From Phyllobacteriaceae bacterium (lineage in GTDB: Bacteria > Pseudomonadota > Alphaproteobacteria > Rhizobiales > Ancalomicrobiaceae): DNA of 6,064 nt. Shown one piece after another: positions 1 through 5,550 of the stretch. A model generated the notes under the pieces. It ran no database searches. It had not been told where the DNA came from and worked only from the letters and a program-made list of their open reading frames with translations. Numbering within the stretch: the stretch's first letter is position 1; each line of letters starts with the position of its first letter. Made by a program: the position numbers and the translations under genes. The stretch is taken from the NCBI GenBank assembly GCA_012517025.1, contig JAAYVT010000692.1:1-6064 (forward strand), in the 5' to 3' direction.

Positions 1-44
1 CCGAGCCGCGGCTCGGTTCGGGGCAGTGGGGAGCGAAGGCATGA
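1..44 (+). CDS. tsaD: TsaD C-terminal end (partial, tRNA t6A synthesis)
   Basis: The frame starting at base 3 gives 13 residues, EPRLGSGQWGAKA, then TGA at 42-44. From memory, many rhizobial TsaD proteins end in an LGSGKxGAKA-like tail, and tsaD commonly lies directly upstream of gpsA in that group. TsaD transfers threonylcarbamoyl to adenosine 37 of ANN-decoding tRNAs. The stop overlaps the gpsA start as ATGA, which suggests translational coupling. The first 16 bases are a perfect palindrome (CCGAGCCG/CGGCTCGG), probably incidental within this coding tail. Only 14 codons are visible, so the call rests on the tail resemblance and on gene order. Confidence 0.55.
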   Translation, partial: EPRLGSGQWGAKA

Positions 45-1054
45 GCGGCGCGACGCCGATCGAACGGGTGGCGGTGGTCGGGGCCGGGGCCTGGGGCACG
101 GCGCTGGCGCTGGTGGCGGCGCGGGCCGGGCGATCGGTGCGGCTCTATGGGCGCGACCCGGACGTGGTGGCGGCGATCGGCGAGGAGAGCCGCAATCCGC
201 GCTATCTCGGCGACATCCGCCTGGAACCGGGGCTCTACGCCACCACCGACGCCGCGCATGCGCTCGACGGCGCCGATCTCGTCGTGCTGTCGGTACCGGC
301 GCAGGCGAGCCGCGCGGCGGCGCGCGACCTCGCGGCGCTGGTGCGGCCGGGGACGGCGGTGGTCTCCGCCGCCAAGGGGCTCGAGCACGGCACCCGGGCG
401 ACGATGACGCAGGTGATCGCCGAGGAGATCCCTCAGGCGATCCCGGCGGTGCTGTCGGGGCCGAGCTTCGCGGTCGACGTGGCGCGCGGCCTGCCGACGG
501 CGGTGACGATCGCCTCGGCCGAGGACGCGGTCGCCGAGGGGATCGCGTGGGCGCTCTCCTCCTCGACCTTCCGGCCCTATGCCTCGCACGATCTGGTCGG
601 CGTGCAGGTCGGCGGGGCGCTCAAGAACGTGCTCGCCATCGCCTCCGGCATCGTGGTCGGGCGCGGGCTCGGCGCCAGCGCGCAGGCGGCGCTGACGGCG
701 CGCGGCTTCGCCGAGCTGATGCGGCTCGCTCGGGCACTGGGGGCGGAGGCGGAGACGCTGATGGGGCTCTCCGGGCTCGGCGATCTGGTGCTGACCGCGA
801 CCTCGCCGCAGTCGCGCAACTTCTCGCTCGGGCTGGAGATCGGGCGCGGCGGTTCGATCGGCGATCTGACCCGGCGCGGCACCAAGCTCGCCGAGGGCGT
901 GCACACCGCCTCCGTCGCGGTGGAGGCGGCGACGGCGCGCGGCATCGAACTGCCGATCACCGCGGCGGTCGCCGACGTGATCGCCGAGACGCTCGACGTC
1001 GCCGGGGCGATCGAGCGGCTGATGAGCCGGCCGTTGAAGCGCGAGATCGGCTGA
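41..1054 (+). CDS. gpsA: Glycerol-3-phosphate dehydrogenase [NAD(P)+]
   Basis: A cytosolic enzyme that reduces dihydroxyacetone phosphate to sn-glycerol-3-phosphate, the backbone precursor of phospholipids. The protein has 337 residues, normal for the family. Visible motifs are the Rossmann dinucleotide loop GAGAWG (residues 14-19), SAAKGLE (109-115), LSGPSFA (138-144), GALKNVLAIASG (192-203, with the expected catalytic Lys195), GLGDLVLTA (about 245-253) and RNFSLG (259-264) followed by an EGVHTA segment. I chose ATG at 41 because GGAG at 30-33 sits 7 bases upstream and the codon overlaps the tsaD stop as ATGA. A GTG at 26 in the same frame would add only five residues. The gene is complete. 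It is probably cotranscribed with tsaD and converges on the glycosyltransferase gene 11 bases downstream, with no obvious terminator between them. Confidence 0.96.
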   Translation: MSGATPIERVAVVGAGAWGTALALVAARAGRSVRLYGRDPDVVAAIGEESRNPRYLGDIRLEPGLYATTDAAHALDGADLVVLSVPAQASRAAARDLAALVRPGTAVVSAAKGLEHGTRATMTQVIAEEIPQAIPAVLSGPSFAVDVARGLPTAVTIASAEDAVAEGIAWALSSSTFRPYASHDLVGVQVGGALKNVLAIASGIVVGRGLGASAQAALTARGFAELMRLARALGAEAETLMGLSGLGDLVLTATSPQSRNFSLGLEIGRGGSIGDLTRRGTKLAEGVHTASVAVEAATARGIELPITAAVADVIAETLDVAGAIERLMSRPLKREIG

Positions 1055-1065
1055 ACCCGGTCGGC

Positions 1066-1950
1066 TCAGAGGAGCGAGGCCTCGACCACGGCGCGGACGG
1101 CCTCGCGCGGCGCGCGCAACTCGCCCTCGCCGCGATAGGAGGCGCCGCCGACGTGCACCACGGTGTCGTCGATGCACAGCACCTCGACCGAACCGGAACC
1201 GTCGGGCAGCGGCAAGACCGCGTTCGCCGGCGCCAGGAGATCGAGCTCCGGGCCGTCGAAGTCGCGGTAGAGCTTGGTCCAGTTGCGGCCGGCGGTGTCG
1301 AGCCGCAGCACCTGATCGTGGTTGAAGTCGAGGTCGCGATCGCCGACCCGGGCCATGTCGAAGAACATGTAGCCGGCCCACAGATACCAGGCGCCGACGA
1401 CCCGCTCGGGCACCAGCTTGAGCCCGTCGAACGGGCGCTCGGCGAGGCGGGCGAGCTGGCGGGAGGGACGGATCGGGAAACAGTCGTGGTCGAGGAAGCC
1501 GAAGTGCCGCGGCCGCAACGGCCGGATCAGGTTCGTCCAGGTCCAGTTCAGCGCCAGTCCGTGCGAGCGGTTGGGGCTCCATTCGGGATTGCGCGGCAGG
1601 CCGAGGTGCGGCACCCCGGCGGTGCGGCAGATCTCGGCGATCTCGGCGCGGGCGTTCGGATCGTTGGAGTTGTCGACGATCACCAGCCGCCATTCCGGCA
1701 TGTGGCGCCGGGTCGAGCGGATCATCAAGTCGATCGCCCAGGGCAGATTGAAGGCGACGACGAACAGCAGGTTCTCGTCGCGCACGTCGCCGAGGGCGGC
1801 GCGGACGGCGTCGAGATCGGCGGACGGGCGGCGGGTGTAGAGGCGGCTGACGAGGTCGTTGCGCAGGCGCTTCAGGCGGTGGATCTGCGGGGCGAGCAAC
1901 AGGCGTTCGCGAAGGCCGTAGATGCGGTGGGCCTCGGTCGACTTCGGCAT
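1066..1950 (-). CDS. GT-A-like glycosyltransferase (family 2-like)
   Basis: A protein of 294 residues if the ATG at 1950 is used. A GTG at 2010 in frame would add 20 residues of low-complexity sequence. After a basic N-terminal segment (about 1-60), residues 62-97 have the layout of a nucleotide-sugar-binding GT-A fold: LLFVVAFNLP, then WAIDLMIRST, then WRLVIVDNSND. Residues 150-160 (FGFLDHDCFPI) contain Asp155-His156-Asp157, in the position of the metal-binding DxD motif. No signal peptide or membrane segment is evident, so the enzyme is probably cytosolic. Donor and acceptor cannot be told from sequence; attachment to a cell-surface glycan is a family-level guess. No strong ribosome binding site precedes the ATG. 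It stands alone on the minus strand between gpsA and the YciI operon. Confidence 0.72.
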   Translation of the reverse strand: MPKSTEAHRIYGLRERLLLAPQIHRLKRLRNDLVSRLYTRRPSADLDAVRAALGDVRDENLLFVVAFNLPWAIDLMIRSTRRHMPEWRLVIVDNSNDPNARAEIAEICRTAGVPHLGLPRNPEWSPNRSHGLALNWTWTNLIRPLRPRHFGFLDHDCFPIRPSRQLARLAERPFDGLKLVPERVVGAWYLWAGYMFFDMARVGDRDLDFNHDQVLRLDTAGRNWTKLYRDFDGPELDLLAPANAVLPLPDGSGSVEVLCIDDTVVHVGGASYRGEGELRAPREAVRAVVEASLL

Positions 1951-2044
1951 GAGGGGTCCGTCGAAAGAGCGTTTCGGCGAGCGGGGCGCCGAGCCGGGCG
2001 ACCCTACCACGAAGGCGCGCGCCGACGAAAGTCCGGCGGCGGGG

Positions 2045-2073
2045 TGGACCCCGCCGGCTCGGGCTCCTAATGT
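2045..2073 (+). promoter_or_regulatory. Possible promoter of the YciI-EVE-methyltransferase unit
   Basis: TGGACC at 2045-2050 and TAATGT at 2068-2073 are separated by 17 bases and lie 30 bases before the YciI start. They match the sigma-70 consensus at 4/6 and 3/6 positions. In a GC-rich background this is suggestive only. The whole gap 1951-2102 between the divergent glycosyltransferase and YciI genes must hold promoters for both directions. I see no clear minus-strand promoter. Confidence 0.25.
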
Positions 2074-2102
2074 CGCGGCTCCCTTTTCTCCGGAGATCCC
2101 TC

Positions 2103-2390
2103 ATGCTCTTCGTCGCTCTCTGTCACGACAAGCCGGACGGTCTGCCGATCCGCCTCGCCACCCGCGATGCCCACGTCGCCTGGCTGAAGAGCCTCGCCGA
2201 ACGGGTCCGCATCGCCGGTCCGTTCTTCGACGAGAGCGGTCAGGCGATGTGCGGCTCGGTGGTGGTGATCGAAGCCGCCGATCTCACCGCCGCCCGCGCC
2301 ACTTTCGCCGAGGACCCTTACGCAAAGGCGGGGTTGTTCGCGGCGGTGGAGATCCGGCCGTGGCGCTGGGTCGTCGGCGCGCCGGCCTGA
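2103..2390 (+). CDS. YciI-like domain protein
   Basis: A small protein of 95 residues with the alpha-beta barrel (dimeric ferredoxin-like) signature of the YciI family. Visible family features are MLFVALCHDKP at the N-terminus, RDAHVAWL (21-28, with the conserved His24), GPFFDESG (39-46), GSVVVIEA (51-58) and DPYAKAGLF (72-80, with the conserved Asp72). Family members are proposed to act as small-molecule enzymes using the His-Asp pair, but most, including this one, have no known reaction. The start at 2103 is supported by CGGAG at 2091-2095. An upstream ATG at 2070 in frame lacks such a site. It is the first gene of a tight three-gene unit, with only 10 bases before the EVE gene. Confidence 0.88.
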   Translation: MLFVALCHDKPDGLPIRLATRDAHVAWLKSLAERVRIAGPFFDESGQAMCGSVVVIEAADLTAARATFAEDPYAKAGLFAAVEIRPWRWVVGAPA

Positions 2391-2400
2391 GGAGGACGGG

Positions 2401-2820
2401 ATGGCGCACTGGCTCTACAAGTCCGAACCGGGGGTGTGGTCGTGGGACCGGCAGGTCGCCTGCGGCGAGGCCGGCACCTATTGGGACGGCGTGCGCAATC
2501 CGCTCGCCAACAACAACATGAAGGCGATGGCGGTCGGCGAGCGCGGCTTCTTCTACCACTCCAACGAAGGCAAGGCGGTGGTCGGAGTGGTCGAGGTGGC
2601 GGCGCTCTGGGCGCCCGATCCGAACGACGCCAAAGGCACCTACGGCGCGGTGACGCTGCGGGCGATCGAGCCGTTCCCACGCCCGGTGACGCTCGCCGAG
2701 ATCAAGGCCGATCCCCGCTTGTCCGAAATGGTGCTGGTCAAGAACTCGCGCCTGTCGGTGCAGCCGGTCACCGACGAGGAGTGGCGGATCGTCCGCGAGC
2801 TCGGAGGGCTCGGGGCGTGA
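2401..2820 (+). CDS. EVE domain-containing protein (THYN1-like)
   Basis: A single-domain protein of 139 residues that matches the EVE family almost end to end: WLYKSEP (4-10), WDGVRN (28-33), GERGFFYHSNEGKAVVG (47-63), VEVAALWAPDP (64-74) and RLSVQPVT (117-124). EVE domains have a PUA-like fold and an aromatic cage that binds modified bases in nucleic acids. The ligand of the stand-alone bacterial form is not settled. The strong site GGAGGA at 2391-2396 fixes the start. The stop overlaps the next gene's GTG start as GTGA (2817-2820), so translation of the two is probably coupled. Glycine codons favour GGC (8 of 13), unlike the right end of the window. Confidence 0.93.
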   Translation: MAHWLYKSEPGVWSWDRQVACGEAGTYWDGVRNPLANNNMKAMAVGERGFFYHSNEGKAVVGVVEVAALWAPDPNDAKGTYGAVTLRAIEPFPRPVTLAEIKADPRLSEMVLVKNSRLSVQPVTDEEWRIVRELGGLGA

Positions 2821-3491
2821 GCCTGCGCGAAATCGGCGCCAAGGTCGACTTCATCCGGGCCAACACCCGGCTGCAGGCGCCGCCGCACGTGCCGGAGATC
2901 TCGCTGCATCTCGCCGACGAGGCGATGGACCTGTGGAAGCTGACCGAGCAGGAACTCGAGACGCTCGGCCTGCCGTTGCCGTTCTGGGCCTTCGCCTGGG
3001 CCGGTGGGCAGGCTTTGGCGCGATACGTGCTCGACCAGCCGGAGACCGTGGCCGGCAAGTCGGTGCTGGCCTTCGCCGCCGGTGCCGGGCTGGAAGCGAT
3101 CGCGGCGGTGAAGTCGGGCGCCGCCCGGGTGCTCGCCACCGAGATCGATCCCTTCGCGCTGGTGGCGCTCGAGCTCAACGCCTCGATGAACGGGGTGTCG
3201 CTGGAGATCTCCGGGCTCGACGTGCTGGAAGGCGGGCTGGCGGCGCTGCCGTTCCGTCCCGAAACGGTGCTGCTCGGCGATGTGTTCTTCGAGCGGCCGC
3301 TCGCCGACCGGGTGGCGGATTTCGCGGCGAGCTGCACCGACGAGGGCATCCTCACCCTGGTGGGCGATCCCGGGCGTTCCTACCTGCCAACCAACCGCAT
3401 GGAATCGCTGGCGGAATACCGCGTGCCGACGACCCGTGCGCTGGAGGACGCCGAGGTCAAGAAGACCCGGGTGTGGCGCTTCCTCGGCTGA
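2817..3491 (+). CDS. METTL20-type SAM-dependent methyltransferase
   Basis: A class I methyltransferase of 224 residues resembling the METTL20/ETFBKMT group, whose known human and alphaproteobacterial members trimethylate lysines of electron-transfer flavoprotein beta. Visible features are PFWAFAWAGGQALARY (55-70), motif I VLAFAAGAGLEAIAA (83-97), the acidic strand TEIDP (108-112), and GDVFFERPL (154-162) where the group has a D-x-F-Y/F-E motif. DPGRSYLP lies at 184-191. The usual motif-I Asp/Glu is Ala here (AFAAGAG), within the range of this group. The start is GTG at 2817, with GGAGG at 2803-2807 inside the EVE gene; an ATG would lie much further in. No ETF gene lies nearby, so the substrate is inferred from family only. 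Confidence 0.82.
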   Translation: MSLREIGAKVDFIRANTRLQAPPHVPEISLHLADEAMDLWKLTEQELETLGLPLPFWAFAWAGGQALARYVLDQPETVAGKSVLAFAAGAGLEAIAAVKSGAARVLATEIDPFALVALELNASMNGVSLEISGLDVLEGGLAALPFRPETVLLGDVFFERPLADRVADFAASCTDEGILTLVGDPGRSYLPTNRMESLAEYRVPTTRALEDAEVKKTRVWRFLG

Positions 3492-3518
3492 ATTCACCCT
3501 TTCTTCCGATCGTCTGCG

Positions 3519-3539
3519 CCGAAGGTTCGATCCCTTCGG
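3519..3539 (+). repeat. Hairpin 3' of the methyltransferase gene
   Basis: A perfect 7-bp inverted repeat, CCGAAGG/CCTTCGG with a 7-base loop, begins 28 bases after the methyltransferase stop. It lacks a following T-run, so it is not a canonical intrinsic terminator. It could still stabilise the mRNA 3' end or be chance in GC-rich DNA. Confidence 0.3.
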
Positions 3540-3583
3540 GACTGGTCCGCGTCTTGCGAAGTGTTAAGTGATCCTCACCGGAG

Positions 3584-3600
3584 CGTCCCGAAACGGGACG
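3584..3600 (+). repeat. Hairpin in the leader of the 119-residue gene
   Basis: A perfect 7-bp inverted repeat, CGTCCCG-AAA-CGGGACG, lies 28 bases before the ATG at 3629. No T-run follows on either strand. It could be a leader hairpin or operator. Apart from this and the hairpin at 3519-3539, the gap 3492-3628 shows only the two GGAG-type sites before the next start. Confidence 0.3.
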
Positions 3601-3628
3601 GACGACACGGAGGGTCACGGAGTTCGCC

Positions 3629-3988
3629 ATGCGCATCGGTCCGACCTTCGGCGTTTCGATCCTCGCCCCGCGTCTGCGGGCGGCGGCAGACGCGCGTCGG
3701 GTGCGGCGGGGGGCGGACGTCGCGCGCGGCGGCGACGACGGGGCGTCGCGCGGCGCGTTGGTGCCGGTCGATCCGGAGGCGTCGCGGCGCGAGGATGCGC
3801 CGGCCCGGTCGGTGCGGTTTTCGACCGACGCGGCTTTTCTCGCTCAGCTCCTCGCAACGGCGGAGGGACTGCCCGAGACGCGGCGGTTCCGGCGGATCGA
3901 GGCGCGGGTCGGGGCGGCGGTCTACGAGCGGGCGCAACGCGGCGAAGGGCTTCTCGCCCCCGGCTATCTCGTCGACGTGGCGCGCTGA
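3629..3988 (+). CDS. Uncharacterised 119-residue protein
   Basis: I do not recognise a named family. The N-terminal half (about 1-60) is rich in Arg, Ala, Gly and Asp and looks disordered. The C-terminal half has a more ordered segment, FLAQLLATAEGLPETRRFRR (69-88), then a Tyr-Glu-Arg stretch and the tail LLAPGYLVDVAR. From memory, small rhizobial hypothetical proteins share a similar xAQLLAxxxxLPxTRxxRR core near the C-terminus. There is no signal peptide, membrane segment or cysteine cluster. The start is well supported: GGAG at 3619-3622 is 6 bases before the ATG, and a second CGGAGGG lies at 3608-3614. The gene converges with the membrane protein gene 3 bases downstream. Confidence 0.65.
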   Translation: MRIGPTFGVSILAPRLRAAADARRVRRGADVARGGDDGASRGALVPVDPEASRREDAPARSVRFSTDAAFLAQLLATAEGLPETRRFRRIEARVGAAVYERAQRGEGLLAPGYLVDVAR

Positions 3989-3991
3989 GCG

Positions 3992-4402
3992 TCAGTTGCG
4001 ATCGAAGCCGAAGTCGCGGCGGGCGCCGCGGATGGTGATTGTGAAGCCGCCGACCACGTCGATCAGCGCGATCGCGGTCAGGGTGAAGAACACCGAGGTC
4101 GCCGCCGCCGCCACGGTCAGAAACTCGACCAGATGGACGATGAACACCGCCAGCGACAGGGCGTGATCGACGATGGTCGGCGAGGAGGTGCGCGTCGCCT
4201 TGACGATCTCGACGAACAGACAGACGAGCGCCGCCAGGATCATCACGTCGCCGAGCAGCAGCGTGAAGCGCGCGTCGGAGACCATCGACACGGTGAACAC
4301 CGGCTGGAACCACGGATCGACGGCGGGGGCGCCGAAGAGGCCGGCGACGACCAGGTTGTAGACCAGCAGCGGCGCGAGCGTCAGCGGGATGTTCACCAGC
4401 AT
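3992..4402 (-). CDS. Uncharacterised four-helix inner-membrane protein
   Basis: A hydrophobic protein of 136 residues with four likely transmembrane segments at about 5-24, 47-67, 79-99 and 101-122. It has a short, positively charged tail (RGARRDFGFDRN) that probably lies in the cytoplasm. No catalytic or transport motif is visible and I cannot assign a family. His80, His90 and Glu93 lie near or in the third helix and are the only obvious polar residues there. The ATG at 4402 is preceded by CGGAG about 10 bases upstream. The gene lies downstream of rpmF on the same strand but is separated from it by a strong terminator, so it is probably transcribed on its own from the 69-base stretch 4403-4471. 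Confidence 0.68.
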   Translation of the reverse strand: MLVNIPLTLAPLLVYNLVVAGLFGAPAVDPWFQPVFTVSMVSDARFTLLLGDVMILAALVCLFVEIVKATRTSSPTIVDHALSLAVFIVHLVEFLTVAAAATSVFFTLTAIALIDVVGGFTITIRGARRDFGFDRN

Positions 4403-4460
4403 CGAAGGACACTCCGGCGTTGGGGCGGGGAGGATCGCTCCCTTCTGGCACGGACTTGCG

Positions 4461-4497
4461 TCGAAAAAGAGAAAGGCCGGCGAAACGCCGGCCTTTC
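4461..4497 (-). terminator. Intrinsic terminator of rpmF
   Basis: On the minus strand, a 12-bp stem (GAAAGGCCGGCG paired with CGCCGGCCTTTC, 4471-4497) with a 3-base loop is followed directly by TCTTTTTCGA (4470-4461). Stem and T-run are correctly placed for rpmF transcription, 20 bases after its stop. It also insulates the downstream membrane protein gene. Confidence 0.88.
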
Positions 4498-4517
4498 GAA
4501 TTCTCTCGCGGAAGCGA

Positions 4518-4700
4518 TCACTCGCCCTTGGGCTCGAGGATCTGACGACCGCGGTACATGCCGGTCTTCAGGTCGACGTGATGCGGGCGGCGCAGCTCGC
4601 CGGAATCCTTGTCCTCGACGTAGGTCGACGCCTTCAGGGCGTCCGCCGAGCGGCGGAAACCGCGCTTCATCGGCGAGGTCTTTCTCTTCGGAACGGCCAT
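4518..4700 (-). CDS. rpmF: 50S ribosomal protein L32
   Basis: The 60-residue product starts MAVPKRKTSPMKRGFRRSAD and continues with the L32 signature RRPHHVDLKTGMYRGRQIL (about 37-55). It is a structural component of the large ribosomal subunit. It lacks the zinc-ribbon cysteines found in some L32 proteins, as is usual in alphaproteobacteria. The ATG at 4700 is preceded by GGAG at 4712-4709, 8 bases away. The gene is monocistronic, with a candidate promoter near 4820-4850 and a strong terminator just downstream. It is not followed by plsX as it is in many gammaproteobacteria. Confidence 0.97.
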   Translation of the reverse strand: MAVPKRKTSPMKRGFRRSADALKASTYVEDKDSGELRRPHHVDLKTGMYRGRQILEPKGE

Positions 4701-4819
4701 CGTCCATACTCCAGATCAGGGCGTCGGCCTCAGGCGACGCGAAATTCTCGAACGGGCACCGGAATGCCCTCGGGTCCGGTCGGCCGGCCGAAGGGACGTG
4801 GTTTCGGTGGATCGGCGGG

Positions 4820-4848
4820 CTTATACAGAAGCCGCGACCGTTTGACCA
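4820..4848 (-). promoter_or_regulatory. Candidate rpmF promoter
   Basis: On the minus strand TATAAG (4825-4820) is a good -10 element, standing out in GC-rich DNA. TGGTCA (4848-4843) is 17 bases upstream as a weak -35. It would give a leader of about 110 bases before rpmF, holding a 20-base imperfect palindrome at 4721-4740 (GCGTCG...CGACGC). The remainder of the gap 4701-4990 holds nothing else I can name. It must also contain the promoter for the divergent IspA-like gene. Confidence 0.4.
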
Positions 4849-4990
4849 GAGGAAAGCGGCGTTTTTTCGCGTCCTGCCCGAGCGACGATGGTCGCGGGGG
4901 GCGGCGGCGCGGCGAATCTGCTTGGAGCGGACGGCGAAATGGGATAGCCGACGGGCGCTTCCCTCCTCGCCTCTCCCCCGGGGTTCCGCC

Positions 4991-5098
4991 ATGCCGACCG
5001 CGCCGACGCCGTTTCTCGAAGCCCTCGCCGCCGAAGGCGAACGCGTCGAGGCGATGCTGGCGCGTCTTCTCGACGACGCCGCGCTTCCCGGCGAGGTC
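4991..5098 (+). pseudogene. Polyprenyl synthetase (IspA-like), N-terminal fragment
   Basis: The reading frame from ATG 4991 gives MPTAPTPFLEALAAEGERVEAM then LARLLDDAALPGE. This resembles the first 35 residues of rhizobial farnesyl/geranylgeranyl diphosphate synthases, which typically read xLARLLxxxxLPGE-xxRPxRLxxAMRYA-xLGGGKRLRPFL. After residue 35 (about 5095) the expected AMRYA and GGGKRLRP segments are missing. The frame instead stays open to 5554 as antisense of the PPSR gene. The intact enzyme would condense isopentenyl diphosphate onto allylic diphosphates and carry two DDxxD motifs, all absent here. In several alphaproteobacteria such a gene lies close to rpmF, which supports the call. 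The ribosome binding site is weak (CGGGG near 4979). The family call rests on a short stretch. Confidence 0.42.
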
Positions 5099-5350
5099 GA
5101 GGAAGGATTCCCTCAACGCCCCGTCGACAAGCGTGTGCACCACGAGCCCGCCGTCGGCCTCCGCCTCCGACGCGACGGCGTCGGCCTGCTCCGGCGTGCG
5201 GACGCGGCCGCGGACGACGACCTGCCCGCGGTACGCCGGGAACTGCGCGAGCGCGGTCTCCACGATCTGGCGGCCGCTCGCCCCCGTGCCCCCGGAGAGG
5301 ATGTAGATCGGCGACTGCGCGGCTTTCCGTGCGGACCTTTTCGTGCCCAT
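5075..5350 (-). CDS. PPDK/PEP synthase regulatory protein (DUF299), N-terminal fragment
   Basis: From ATG 5350 (GGAGGT at 5365-5360, 9 bases upstream) the first 92 residues match the start of the bifunctional kinase/pyrophosphorylase family that switches pyruvate,phosphate dikinase or PEP synthetase on and off. Visible motifs are SPIYILSGGTGASG (13-26), the helix QIVETALAQFP (28-38) and GLVVHTLVDGALRESF (68-83), followed by LAGKRGV. A full protein has about 270-300 residues, and the P-loop GxSRxxKTP catalytic region lies in the missing part, so this fragment cannot be active. The frame remains open to 4730, but residues after about 5075 are low-complexity Arg-rich shadow of the IspA-like strand. 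An upstream in-frame ATG at 5374 lacks a comparable ribosome site. Truncation coincides with that of the opposing gene. Confidence 0.72.
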
Positions 5351-5550
5351 CGTTGCCGTACCTCCGCCCTTCATACAATCTATCAGGCCCGGGGCCGCTT
5401 GGAAACCGGCCCGATCCGGTTGCGGGAAGGGAGCATAAAATATAACCTTGACCTACATCCGGCGCCTACAGACCCGCTCCACCCCACGGTCCGAACCCGA
5501 ATCGCCGCCGCGACGCCCGCGGAGCCGGCGGGAAGGCAGGAGGTCAGGCC
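5351..5550. promoter_or_regulatory. Divergent control region between PPSR and TenA-like genes
   Basis: For the minus strand, TTTCCA (5405-5400), a 17-base spacer and TAGATT (5382-5377) make a plausible promoter starting transcription close to the PPSR ribosome site. For the plus strand, an AT-rich patch with TATAAC (5441-5446) is the best -10 candidate, with a weak TTGCGG (5420-5425) 15 bases before it. A 6-bp inverted repeat AACCGG-N6-CCGGTT at 5404-5421 overlaps this area and could be an operator. All are weak individually. Confidence 0.3.

Noticed and set aside
1..16. Perfect 16-base palindrome as a terminator or recombination site
   Set aside because: It lies inside the probable tsaD tail, has no T-run, and the window edge prevents judging its context.
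547..2070. Long plus-strand open frame of 507 codons
   Set aside because: It overlaps gpsA and lies antisense to the glycosyltransferase. Its product is Arg/Gly/Ala-rich low-complexity sequence with no motif, a typical GC-rich shadow.
2640..3497. Minus-strand open frame of 285 codons
   Set aside because: It is antisense to the EVE and methyltransferase genes, both of which have convincing family motifs.
3615..4451. Minus-strand open frame of 278 codons
   Set aside because: It is out of frame with the clear four-helix membrane protein and antisense to the 119-residue gene, and is Arg/Pro-rich without motifs.
4730..5374. Minus-strand frame as a complete 214-residue protein
   Set aside because: Only the first two fifths match PPSR. 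After about 5075 it turns into Arg/Pro-rich sequence antisense to the IspA-like start, so the fusion is an artefact of the junction.
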